NCBI GenBank assembly: GCA_017543025.1
Contig: JAFYGX010000017.1
Location: forward strand, 1-22,540
Source: Solobacterium sp.
GTDB lineage: Bacteria > Bacillota_I > Bacilli_A > Erysipelotrichales > Erysipelotrichaceae
DNA length: 22,540 nt
Reading direction: 5' to 3'
In this document: piece after piece, positions 7,739 to 15,809 of the stretch
How the letters are laid out: each line of letters begins with the position of its first letter
How positions within the stretch are numbered: position 1 is the first letter of the stretch
Notes under the pieces: model-generated
What the model was told of the DNA's origin: nothing
Database searches by the model: none
What the model saw: the letters and a program-made list of their open reading frames with translations, nothing else
Translations under genes and position numbers: made by a program

Positions 7739-9571
7739 ATGATGAAGGGGAAACAGAAAACAGAACAGTTTGAAACCCGGGGAGCGATGCTCGGGTATTT
7801 CATGAAAGGGAGCGTCGGATGGTTTGCGCTTTCTGTATTTTTTACGCTGCTTGTCGCCCTGATGGATATGGTGAATCCGAAGATCATCTCCGTTACGGTG
7901 GACTCAGTGATCGGCGATAAACCGGCAGATCTTCCGGCATGGGCTGCTTCACTGACTGAGAAGATCGGCGGAATGAGTGTTCTGAAAGAACATCTTGGGC
8001 TGATTGCAGTTACGGTCGCAGCGGCAGCGGGAGTACGCGGCATATTCCGGTATCTCTGGCGCTTATACAATGCGAAAGGAGCGGAGACGTTTGTTGAAAC
8101 CACCCGGAACGAAGTGTTTTCCCATCTTCTGAAACTGCCGGTCTCCTGGTACAGCGAACATCATACGGGCGATATTATTCAGCGCTGTACGTCTGATATA
8201 GAAACAATCAAAACGTTTCTTTCTGAACAGCTGGCCAGTCTGTTCCGCATTATACCGATGATGGTGCTTTCCTTTGGCTTCATGTACCGGATTCATCCGA
8301 AGCTGATGGGTTCCGCTTTCATATTTGTGCCGCTGATCATTGCCTACAGTCTGTTTTTTCACCGCAGGATCGGCAGTGCGTTCCGGAAAGCGGATGTCGA
8401 AGAAGGAAAACTCTCAGCGATTGCTCAGGAAAACCTGACCGGCGTAAGAGTTGTACGGGCGTTTGGCCGGGAAGCGTATGAACGGAAGCGGTTTGAACAG
8501 AAGAACCGGGAATATACGGCGTTCTGGATACATCTGATGAATCTGATGGCAGCGTTCTGGTGCTCCATGGATCTGCTGTCCGGAGCGCAGATTCTGACAA
8601 TTACAGCGCTCGGTGCGGTGTATGCGGTTCATGGCGAACTGACAGCCGGAGAGTATATCGCGTTTCTTACATACAATTCGATGATGATCTGGCCGATCCG
8701 CATGCTGGGAAGGATCATTGCAAATCTTTCCAAAGCAGGGGTTGCGATAGACCGTCTGCGGGAGATCATGAACGGCATACCGGAAGAAGAGGGAGCGGAT
8801 GCGGCGGAACCGGATATGCACAGCGACATCTGTTTCGATCATGTCAGCTTTACCTATGAAAATGGTTCTGTACCGGTACTGAAGGATGTCTGTATGAAGG
8901 TGAAGGCGGGCAGTACCGTCGGCATTCTCGGCGGGACCGGTTCAGGCAAATCAACCCTGATGTATCTGCTTGATAAGATCTATCCGCTGCCGGAAGACTG
9001 CGGTACGATCACGATCGGCAACACAGATATCCGGAATATCCGCTCGTCATACCTGAGAAAGAATATCGGTATTGTACTGCAGGAACCGTATCTGTTTTCC
9101 CGTTCGCTGGAAGATAATATCCGGATTGCGAATCCGCACGCAGAGCGGGCAGAGGTTCGGGAAGCTGCCGGTATTGCAGTGCTGGACGAAGCGATCGAGC
9201 ATTTTGAAGAAGGCTATGAAACATTTGTCGGAGAACGCGGGGTAACGCTCTCTGGCGGGCAGAAGCAGCGTACGGCAATTGCGCAGATGCTGATACGGAA
9301 GCCGCCGGTAATGGTGTTCGACGATTCGCTGTCTGCAGTTGACGCGGAGACGGACGCAAGAATCCGGGCGGCGCTGCAGGAACATACCGGCGACTCTACG
9401 GTATTTCTGATTGCCCATCGTATTACGACGCTGATGAATGCGGATGAGATCTATGTGATGGACCGCGGCAGAATTGCAGAACACGGAACCCATGATGAAC
9501 TGATTGCGAAAAACGGTATCTACCGCAAAATCTATGACCTGCAGATGGCCGGAAGGGAGACAGAGGAATGA
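7739..9571 (+). CDS. ABC exporter half-transporter with degenerate ATP site (BmrC/TM287 type)
   Basis: This 610-residue protein has an N-terminal six-helix exporter domain (residues about 20-330) fused to a nucleotide-binding domain. The latter shows Walker A 'GGTGSGKST' (about 398-406), Q-loop 'GIVLQEP', intact signature 'LSGGQKQR' and H-loop 'AHR'. Walker B reads 'VMVFDD', so the catalytic glutamate is aspartate (about D529). In heterodimeric exporters such as BmrC/BmrD and TM287/TM288, one subunit carries this substitution and forms the degenerate site. The gene overlaps its partner by ATGA. Upstream only a weak GGTGA precedes the tandem ATGs at 7739/7742. The substrate is unknown; drug or lipid export is likely from the family. 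Confidence 0.93.
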   Translation: MMKGKQKTEQFETRGAMLGYFMKGSVGWFALSVFFTLLVALMDMVNPKIISVTVDSVIGDKPADLPAWAASLTEKIGGMSVLKEHLGLIAVTVAAAAGVRGIFRYLWRLYNAKGAETFVETTRNEVFSHLLKLPVSWYSEHHTGDIIQRCTSDIETIKTFLSEQLASLFRIIPMMVLSFGFMYRIHPKLMGSAFIFVPLIIAYSLFFHRRIGSAFRKADVEEGKLSAIAQENLTGVRVVRAFGREAYERKRFEQKNREYTAFWIHLMNLMAAFWCSMDLLSGAQILTITALGAVYAVHGELTAGEYIAFLTYNSMMIWPIRMLGRIIANLSKAGVAIDRLREIMNGIPEEEGADAAEPDMHSDICFDHVSFTYENGSVPVLKDVCMKVKAGSTVGILGGTGSGKSTLMYLLDKIYPLPEDCGTITIGNTDIRNIRSSYLRKNIGIVLQEPYLFSRSLEDNIRIANPHAERAEVREAAGIAVLDEAIEHFEEGYETFVGERGVTLSGGQKQRTAIAQMLIRKPPVMVFDDSLSAVDAETDARIRAALQEHTGDSTVFLIAHRITTLMNADEIYVMDRGRIAEHGTHDELIAKNGIYRKIYDLQMAGRETEE

Positions 9572-11388
9572 GTGAATCCGAAACAACGAACAGCCGTCTT
9601 CCGCTGTTTGGCATCCCGCTGCTGATCCCGTATCTGAAACCGTATTCCGGCATGCTGGGGAGTATGATTGTGCTTGGTCTTTATGCGTCGCTTGTGGATT
9701 CGATCATGCCGCTGTTTACCCGGTATGCGATCAATCACTTCATCGGTGACTCGGTTCTGGATACGCTTGGCATATTTATCGGGCTGTACATCGCTGCCGG
9801 CCTCAGCAAGACCGCGGCAGATTACATCAGTCTGATTCTTGCCGGGAAAGTGGAGATGAGCGTCAACCGCGATCTGCGGAATGCGAGCTTCAATCACCTT
9901 CAGACACTGTCGTTCTCCTATTTCAATCAGAACAGCGTCGGCTATATTCATGCGCGTGTCATGAGCGATACCGGCAAGATCGGGGAGCTGGCAGCCTGGC
10001 GGATGATGGATATCGTATGGAATCTTTCCTATATTCTTGCGGTTGTGATCGTAATGTTTACCCTCAATGCGAAGCTTGCCTCTGTCTTTGTGCTGATCAT
10101 TCCGGCAACGGTGTTTCTGATCACCTTTTTCGGAAAAAAATATATGGCCGCAAACCGCAGGATCCGGGAAATCAACTCCCGCATAACCGGTAATTTCAAT
10201 GAAGGGATCACGGGCATGCGGTCGATCAAGACCATGGCGATTGAACCGGTCATGGAATCGGATTTCCGGGCAGAGACCGGCAATATGAAGCGCACATCTG
10301 TCCATGCGGCCCACTATGGAGCGATTCTGTCAACGCTTGTCACATTCATGGGCTCAGCAGCGCTGGCGCTGGTGCTCTGGCAGGGCGGAATTCTGACAAA
10401 ACAGCTGGCGATGGAGATCGGCACGCTGTCGGTGTTTATCTCCTATGCGGTGGGAATCATGGAGCCGATTGAAATGCTTACGGAGACCATCTCCGCGATC
10501 ATTGCCATTCAGGTGAATATTGAGCGGTTTACCAAGCTGATGAATACAGAAAGCGATGTCGCAGACCGGCCGGAAGTGATTGAAACATACGGGGATACGT
10601 TTCATCCGAAAAAGGAAAACTGGGAAGAACTTCACGGGGAAGTGGAATTCCGTGATGTGAGCTTCCGGTACCCGGATGGCAAAGAGATGGTGCTGGAACA
10701 GTTCAATCTGCTTGTGCCGCAGGGCACCAATGTTGCGATTGTCGGTGAAACAGGTGCCGGCAAATCTACGCTGGTCAACCTGGTATGCCGGTTTTACGAG
10801 CCGACGGCAGGAACCGTGCTGATCGACGGGAAGGATGCGCGGGACCGCTCCCAGCTCTGGCTCCATTCAAATATCGGATATGTGCTTCAGACACCGCATC
10901 TGTTTTCGGGAACGGTGCGGGATAATCTGAAATACGGAAATGAGAATGCATCAGATGAGGAGATTCTGCATGCACTGGAACTGGTAAATGCACTGCCGGT
11001 GATCGAGAAGATGGAAAAGGGACTCGACAGTGATGTCGGGGAAGGAGGAGATCAGCTCTCCGTCGGAGAAAAACAGCTTCTTTCTTTTGCCAGAGCACTG
11101 CTGGCAGACCCGAAGATTCTGATTCTTGATGAGGCGACTTCTTCGGTTGATACCTTCACGGAGAAACAGATTCAGAACGCAATCAGCACCGTGATCAGAG
11201 GAAGAACCAGTTTTGTGATTGCACATCGGTTATCCACCATTATTGATGCGGATGTGATTCTGGTTGTAAAAGACGGAAAGATCATTGAACGCGGAAAACA
11301 CAGAGAACTGATGAAGCAGAAAGGGTATTACTACAGTCTTTACACCCGTCAGTTTGAAGAAGCGGCAGTCAATTCCGTTCAGGCATAG
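9568..11388 (+). CDS. ABC exporter half-transporter with canonical Walker B and altered signature (BmrD/TM288 type)
   Basis: This 606-residue partner has the same membrane-domain plus ATPase layout. Walker A is 'GETGAGKST' (about 393-401), Walker B 'ILILDEATSSVD' keeps the catalytic glutamate, and 'AHRLSTI' supplies the H-loop. The signature is changed to 'LSVGEKQLLSFARALL' instead of LSGGQ. This complements the first subunit. Its altered signature faces the degenerate site, while its intact Walker B pairs with the intact LSGGQ of the partner, leaving one active ATP site. The 4-bp overlap with the upstream gene and the shared terminator support an obligate heterodimer. An accessory linker of about 10 residues ('FHPKKENWEELHG') precedes the ATPase domain. 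Confidence 0.93.
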   Translation: MSESETTNSRLPLFGIPLLIPYLKPYSGMLGSMIVLGLYASLVDSIMPLFTRYAINHFIGDSVLDTLGIFIGLYIAAGLSKTAADYISLILAGKVEMSVNRDLRNASFNHLQTLSFSYFNQNSVGYIHARVMSDTGKIGELAAWRMMDIVWNLSYILAVVIVMFTLNAKLASVFVLIIPATVFLITFFGKKYMAANRRIREINSRITGNFNEGITGMRSIKTMAIEPVMESDFRAETGNMKRTSVHAAHYGAILSTLVTFMGSAALALVLWQGGILTKQLAMEIGTLSVFISYAVGIMEPIEMLTETISAIIAIQVNIERFTKLMNTESDVADRPEVIETYGDTFHPKKENWEELHGEVEFRDVSFRYPDGKEMVLEQFNLLVPQGTNVAIVGETGAGKSTLVNLVCRFYEPTAGTVLIDGKDARDRSQLWLHSNIGYVLQTPHLFSGTVRDNLKYGNENASDEEILHALELVNALPVIEKMEKGLDSDVGEGGDQLSVGEKQLLSFARALLADPKILILDEATSSVDTFTEKQIQNAISTVIRGRTSFVIAHRLSTIIDADVILVVKDGKIIERGKHRELMKQKGYYYSLYTRQFEEAAVNSVQA

Positions 11389-11394
11389 CACAGA

Positions 11395-11420
11395 GGGCAC
11401 GTAAAAAAACGTGTCCTTTT
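11395..11420 (+). terminator. terminator of the exporter operon
   Basis: GGGCACGT (11395-11402) pairs with ACGTGTCC (11409-11416), 8 bp with one G-T pair and a six-A loop, followed by TTTTCT. It lies 6 nt past the stop codon. Confidence 0.82.
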
Positions 11421-11679
11421 CTGACGGATCGGGCTGGAAAGAACGTGACAGGAGCTCCTGCGGAGGCGGACAGCGGCGGGGCACAGCTGAGAGTGCAGGG
11501 GCAGCCGGAACAGAATCAGGCCTGCCGGTATCGGCCGTAAGGGCTTACAGAAATGGTTGTCACTTTTCTGAAAAGAAATCTGAAAAAGGTACTGCAGCGC
11601 CTTCTGACGTGAAAAAATGCGTGGAATCCTTTTCATTCCTGTGCTACTCTAATAGAGTTCAAAATATAGGAGGGAAAGC
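11421..11679 (+). other. leader and regulatory region of oppA
   Basis: This stretch before oppA has no credible gene. The first half (11421-11550) is GC-rich with several short self-complementary pieces, but I cannot match a known riboswitch. The second half holds a CodY-like palindrome (11562-11576), a short inverted repeat GGAAT-N7-ATTCC (11623-11639), and an extended-10-like TGC-TACTCT ending at 11650. I did not find a convincing complete -35/-10 pair. Confidence 0.4.
11562..11576 (+). promoter_or_regulatory. CodY-box-like palindrome upstream of oppA
   Basis: ACTTTTCTGAAAAGA contains the perfect 13-nt palindrome CTTTTC-T-GAAAAG. It matches the published CodY consensus AATTTTCWGAAAATT at 12 of 15 positions. 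CodY represses oligopeptide permeases in several Firmicutes when branched-chain amino acids and GTP are plentiful. The site lies 103 nt before the oppA start. Whether this organism has codY is not visible here. Confidence 0.4.
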
Positions 11680-13731
11680 ATGAAAAAGTATTTTGCAACA
11701 CTTCTGTCTGCAGTAATGGCTCTTTCACTCGCTGCCTGCGGAACAGATACCAGCGCTGGTACTCCGGCGCCTACAGCTGCTTCCAGCAATACCGACGGCG
11801 GCACAGCGACTGCTGCTCCGGCAGATGGCGGCAGCACAACTGCAGTCAGCGACATTAAGCTTGCGGACACAGAAAATCTGGTTGAGACAACAAGCTATGA
11901 GCTCCAGAGCATGGACTATGTTGTCAGCGCAAAGACAGAGGATCACGAGTACAACGCAAACTTTGTCGACGGTCTCCTCGAGAATGACACCTACGGAAAC
12001 CTGAAAGACTGCATCGCAGAAAGCTATGAGCAGAGCGAAGATGGTCTGAAATGGACATTCCACCTGAAGAAGGGCGTCAAGTGGGTTACAGCTGACGGCG
12101 AAGAATATGATGAAGTAAAAGCAGAAGACTTCGTTACAGGTCTGCGTCATGGCGTTGAGTTCAACTCCGAAACAGCATGGCTCCTCGAAGGCGTTATCAA
12201 AGGCTATCTGGAATATGAATCCAGTGACTTCAGTGATGCGGAGTGGGAAAAGGTCGGCGTGAAGGCGCTTGATGACTACACACTCGAGTTCACACTTGAA
12301 GCACCGGCTCCTTACTTCCCGAGCATGACCTGCTATGCGGTTCTCTATCCGATCAACAAGACCTTCCTCGAAGGCAAAGGCACCGGCTGCAAGCTCGGTT
12401 CCCCGGATATCGAATCCTGCACATTCGGTCAGGTTGCTCCGGATTCCATTCTTTACAACGGCGGATTCCTTCTCGAATCCAACGATCTCAAGTCCAGCAC
12501 AGTTCTTAAGAAGAATGAAGCTTACTGGGATGCAGAGAATGTTCATCTCAAGAGCGTAAAGCGTATCTATGACGACGGTTCCGATCCGTATTCCGGAATC
12601 CGCGGTTTCGAAGCAGGAACATATGCAAGATCTGCGATTTCCCCGCTCTGGGAGGATTTCGATTCCTACATGAACAAGTATGACGGCTATGTCAACGCTT
12701 CACTGCCTGATCATTCCACATTCGGCGTTGTCTTCAACATGAACCGTCAGGTATTTGATCAGTCCAACTACTGCGAGGGCGACCCTGCAGCGAATGAGAA
12801 TACACACAAGGCGATCCTGAACGAGAACTTCCGTAAGGCGCTCCGTGCTGCGTATGACGTAAAGGCATACAACATGGTTACATCTCCGGAAAGCATCGCG
12901 CTCTCCATGATCCGCAACATCAACAACGATTCCAACATCGTTCGTACTTCTGACGGCAAGAACTATGGTGAGCTCGTCAATGAAGCTTACGCGGCAATCG
13001 CAGGCGATGAAAAAGCTGATCTTTCCGATGGTCAGTATGCATGGCTGAACAAGGAAAATGCGCTGGCTTACATCGAAAAGGCAAAGGCAGACGGAATTGA
13101 ATTCCCGGTTCACCTCGACATGCTGGTAGATGAAACTTCCAAGGCACGTTCCGACCGCGGACGTTCCATGAAGGATTCCATCGAAGCCAATACCGACGGC
13201 CAGATCATCATTGAGCTGGTTATGAGAGACTCCGACACTGTCACAAACATCGCTTACAGAAACAACGATCCGGCTGCGATGGACTATGACATCTCCACCT
13301 TCACCGGATGGGGCCCGGACTACGCTGACCCGAAGACCTTCGTTGATATCTACAGCCCGGTTACCGGCTACTACATGAAGGCGATGGGTCTTGAAGCAGG
13401 CGAGAAGACACCGGATGCAGGAATCAAAGAACAGGTTGGTCTGAACGATTACGAGAAGCTCTACAGAGCTGCTGACGCGATCGTTGACGATATGGATGCC
13501 CGTTACAAGAAGTTCGCTGAAGCAGATGCAGCGCTTGTCAAGACCGCATTCTATATCCCGACCTCCACAAACACCCGTACCGTACGTGTTTCCCATGAGG
13601 TTCCGTTCACACGGTACTACTCCGTATGCGGTATGACCGAATACAAGTACAAGGGACTCCAGCTCCAGGAAGACATCGTTACTTCCGAAGCTTACGACGC
13701 AGCTTATGCGAAGTGGGAGAAGGGTGAGTAA
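11680..13731 (+). CDS. oppA: oligopeptide ABC transporter substrate-binding lipoprotein (OppA/AmiA type)
   Basis: This 683-residue family 5 solute-binding protein has a lipoprotein signal ending L-A-A-C (Cys at residue 20). A low-complexity Thr/Ala/Gly-rich linker (about 24-55) should hold the domain off the membrane. Family marks are 'LKWTFHLKKGVKW', 'VKAEDFVTGLRHGVE', 'APAPYFPSM' and the late 'TGWGPDYADPKTFVDIYSP'. The last is typical of the pneumococcal AmiA/AliA/AliB group. AGGAGGGA at 11668-11675 serves the ATG. Codon choice differs from the neighbours: arginine is mainly CGT and phenylalanine, asparagine and tyrosine favour C-ending codons. This fits very high expression of a binding protein. 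A strong terminator directly after it lets it be made in excess over the permease. Confidence 0.95.
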   Translation: MKKYFATLLSAVMALSLAACGTDTSAGTPAPTAASSNTDGGTATAAPADGGSTTAVSDIKLADTENLVETTSYELQSMDYVVSAKTEDHEYNANFVDGLLENDTYGNLKDCIAESYEQSEDGLKWTFHLKKGVKWVTADGEEYDEVKAEDFVTGLRHGVEFNSETAWLLEGVIKGYLEYESSDFSDAEWEKVGVKALDDYTLEFTLEAPAPYFPSMTCYAVLYPINKTFLEGKGTGCKLGSPDIESCTFGQVAPDSILYNGGFLLESNDLKSSTVLKKNEAYWDAENVHLKSVKRIYDDGSDPYSGIRGFEAGTYARSAISPLWEDFDSYMNKYDGYVNASLPDHSTFGVVFNMNRQVFDQSNYCEGDPAANENTHKAILNENFRKALRAAYDVKAYNMVTSPESIALSMIRNINNDSNIVRTSDGKNYGELVNEAYAAIAGDEKADLSDGQYAWLNKENALAYIEKAKADGIEFPVHLDMLVDETSKARSDRGRSMKDSIEANTDGQIIIELVMRDSDTVTNIAYRNNDPAAMDYDISTFTGWGPDYADPKTFVDIYSPVTGYYMKAMGLEAGEKTPDAGIKEQVGLNDYEKLYRAADAIVDDMDARYKKFAEADAALVKTAFYIPTSTNTRTVRVSHEVPFTRYYSVCGMTEYKYKGLQLQEDIVTSEAYDAAYAKWEKGE

Positions 13732-13764
13732 TCCGTAAACCGGACGAACTCCATTTATGAAACA

Positions 13765-13797
13765 GAAGACTGTTCTTCGGAGCGGTCTTCTTTTTTT
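13765..13797 (+). terminator. strong UUCG-tetraloop terminator after oppA
   Basis: GAAGACTGTTC (13765-13775) and GAGCGGTCTTC (13780-13790) form an 11-bp stem with two G-T pairs, closed by a C(TTCG)G tetraloop and followed by seven T. It separates oppA transcription from the permease genes. Confidence 0.92.
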
Positions 13798-13823
13798 CTG
13801 CGGTGCATTGCCGCATGCGGTCA

Positions 13824-13852
13824 TTGGAAGAACGGCGGGGACGCAGTAAAAT
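13824..13852 (+). promoter_or_regulatory. probable promoter of the small acidic gene
   Basis: TTGGAA (13824-13829) is followed after 17 nt by TAAAAT (13847-13852). Initiation around 13858 would leave only about 11 nt before the ATG, placing AGGAG almost at the transcript's 5' end. Confidence 0.4.
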
Positions 13853-13869
13853 AAGCGCAGGAGCGTACT

Positions 13870-14118
13870 ATGAAAACAAGAGATCAGATTATGTATGACC
13901 TGATGGATGATATCCGGACAGGCGATGTATTTACGACCGAGGAGTTTGCGGAGCTGATGAAGCCGGATCCGGATGATCCGGACAATCATGAAATTGAGTT
14001 TGTCGATTCCTTCGGGTACTTTCACGACGGGGAGGAACTGACGGATGTCAGTGTGGATCCGTATACCTTTGATAAATACAAAGACCGGTATCCGTATGTG
14101 ATCTGGTACAGGGTTTAA
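13870..14118 (+). CDS. small acidic protein of unknown function between oppA and oppB
   Basis: I do not recognise this 82-residue protein. It is strongly acidic (22 Asp/Glu against 8 Lys/Arg by hand count), with a 'KPDPDDPDNHE' stretch in the middle and an aromatic C-terminus 'YPYVIWYRV'. It has no signal peptide or membrane helix. AGGAG at 13859-13863 stands 6 nt before the ATG, and the gene is bounded by its own candidate promoter and terminator, which supports it being real. It interrupts the usual opp gene order, but independent transcription means a transport role should not be assumed. Confidence 0.7.
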   Translation: MKTRDQIMYDLMDDIRTGDVFTTEEFAELMKPDPDDPDNHEIEFVDSFGYFHDGEELTDVSVDPYTFDKYKDRYPYVIWYRV

Positions 14119-14119
14119 G

Positions 14120-14142
14120 ACCGGTCGGACAGGCCGGTTTTT
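14120..14142 (+). terminator. terminator of the small acidic gene
   Basis: ACCGGT (14120-14125) pairs with GCCGGT (14133-14138), 6 bp with one T-G pair and a 7-nt loop, followed by a run of T. It begins 2 nt after the stop codon. Confidence 0.75.
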
Positions 14143-14245
14143 CTGGAAGTGCTTCTCTGTAACTGTTTTCAGAGATTGTTTCTGACGGGAAGTGCAGATG
14201 TTTCATGAACTGAAAGAAATCAAAGACAACGCTTTCAGATATTTA

Positions 14246-14254
14246 TGGTATAAT
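14246..14254 (+). promoter_or_regulatory. extended -10 promoter of oppBCDF
   Basis: TGG-TATAAT is a consensus extended -10 (TGn plus TATAAT). No good -35 is seen 17 nt upstream, which is acceptable for extended -10 promoters. Initiation near 14261 gives a leader of about 67 nt to oppB. A 6-bp inverted repeat TCTCTG/CAGAGA lies further up at 14154-14175. Confidence 0.65.
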
Positions 14255-14327
14255 TTCATAACTTGATAAGGGCTTTTTTATTTGTATTCATCTGGTTTCA
14301 TGATCGGCCTGAACGAGGGGTAAAGGT

Positions 14328-15806
14328 ATGAGAAAGTATGTACTGACACGAATTCTGAAATCGATTGTATCGATCTTCGCAGTTGTATCGATCATCATTG
14401 TAATGATTTATACGATGGTCCCGAGCGAAAAGGTGTTTGACAACGACGCCGGTGCCAAGAAAATGAAAGGGGATCAGCTGGTAACGTATAAGATGCGCAA
14501 GCTCAAGGAGCTTGGCTATCTGGACTTTGCGACTAAAAATGACATGTGCATCGCTGCATTCGGCGAGGAAGGCGCAGCGAGCTGTATGGATGGCGATTCC
14601 GCGAAAGTGGAAGAAGCAGCTGCACTCTATTCCGGAAAAGGATATGAAATCCGGCAGCTGAAATCCGGCGATCCGTATGCGGTTCACCAGTACAGGTGGT
14701 ATGAGCTGCTGTGGCGCTTCTATTCCGGCCTGCTTGTCATTGACAATAAGAATGCGATTCAGGACCCGGAAAAACCGGACCTTGAACGGAAGTATTACTG
14801 GGGAAAGAACCCGTATAACGGAACGCCCGCATTCCTGTGTTCGGGATGCACCTACAAATATCAGATGTACTTTGACGGCAGCTTCCCGTTCATTCACCAG
14901 AACAAGTTCAAGCTGAACTTCGGTACGTCATTCCCGACCAATCAGGGTATTCCGACCATGCAGGTCATTACCGACGGACAGGGCGCAGCGAAGAAAATCA
15001 GCCAGACATTCGAAACGGGACTGACGGAAGAAAGCGCGCTGATTCAGACCAGCTGCCAGTATAAATTCCTGACAGACCATCTGGATGAGAAACGGTTTAC
15101 GGACAACTATGCGACCTGCCGGTCCTATCATGAATCTCCGTCCATGGTTGAGACTTCCTATATTCTCGGACTGATTGCGCTTGTCATCGCTTATGCAATG
15201 GCACTGCCGCTTGGCATCAGTATGGCGCAGCACAAGGACAAGCTGGTTGATAAGGTCGGAATTGCCTATATCAACCTGCTGATCGCAGTACCTTCGCTGG
15301 CGTTTATCTTCTTCATGCGGTCCATCGGTACCGTCTTCGGTCTGCCGGATAAATTCCCGCAGCTTGGCTTCAAGGACATCCGTTCCTATATCATGCCGGT
15401 GCTGATTCTTGCATTACTGCAGACGCCGAGCCTGATGATGTGGCTGCGGCGGTATATGATCGACCAGTCCAATGCGGATTATGTCAAATTCGCAAGAGCC
15501 AAGGGTCTTTCACAGAATGAAATATTCCGGAAGCACATTCTCCGGAATGCGATTATTCCGATTGTCAACGGTATCCCGTCATCGATCATTCTCTGTATCA
15601 GCGGCGCGCTGATCACCGAATCCGCCTTTGCGGTACCGGGCATGGGAAAGATGCTGCCGGATGCGATCAAGCAGTGCAACAACAACATGGTCATTACGCT
15701 TGTCTTCATCTTCACCTCGCTGTCGATTCTTTCCGTACTTGCAGGTGACCTGCTGATGACTGTAGTAGACCCGAGAATTTCCCTGACAGAGAAAGGAGGA
15801 GAGTAA
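14328..15806 (+). CDS. oppB: oligopeptide ABC transporter permease OppB with large extracellular insert (AmiC type)
   Basis: At 492 residues this is far longer than the usual OppB of about 310. After the first helix (about 8-30) comes an extra domain of about 240 residues before the standard five-helix core begins near residue 273. Pneumococcal AmiC has the same enlarged design, so the insert is a family trait and not a fusion error. It probably docks the lipid-anchored binding protein (inference). The core shows the binding-protein-dependent permease loop 'YVKFARAKGLSQNEIF' (about 385-400), which contacts the ATPases. The start ATG follows GAGGGG and AAAGG. The stop is 3 nt before oppC. Confidence 0.93.
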   Translation: MRKYVLTRILKSIVSIFAVVSIIIVMIYTMVPSEKVFDNDAGAKKMKGDQLVTYKMRKLKELGYLDFATKNDMCIAAFGEEGAASCMDGDSAKVEEAAALYSGKGYEIRQLKSGDPYAVHQYRWYELLWRFYSGLLVIDNKNAIQDPEKPDLERKYYWGKNPYNGTPAFLCSGCTYKYQMYFDGSFPFIHQNKFKLNFGTSFPTNQGIPTMQVITDGQGAAKKISQTFETGLTEESALIQTSCQYKFLTDHLDEKRFTDNYATCRSYHESPSMVETSYILGLIALVIAYAMALPLGISMAQHKDKLVDKVGIAYINLLIAVPSLAFIFFMRSIGTVFGLPDKFPQLGFKDIRSYIMPVLILALLQTPSLMMWLRRYMIDQSNADYVKFARAKGLSQNEIFRKHILRNAIIPIVNGIPSSIILCISGALITESAFAVPGMGKMLPDAIKQCNNNMVITLVFIFTSLSILSVLAGDLLMTVVDPRISLTEKGGE

Positions 15807-15809
15807 GCG

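Noticed and set aside
11421..11550. GC-rich leader of oppA as a possible riboswitch or T-box
   Set aside because: I looked for a T-box core and other known riboswitch motifs and found none; the self-complementary pieces are short.
11411..11683. 90-residue + strand reading frame between the exporter operon and oppA
   Set aside because: It starts inside the terminator stem, has no ribosome site, low-complexity text and ends in the oppA start region.
11725..12546. 273-residue minus-strand reading frame opposite the oppA start
   Set aside because: It is a shadow of the biased oppA coding sequence; oppA has a signal peptide, family motifs and a ribosome site on the other strand.
12700..14025. 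441-residue minus-strand reading frame
   Set aside because: It lies antisense to oppA and the small acidic gene. The long opening is a by-product of the strong codon bias in oppA, and the text has no recognisable domain.
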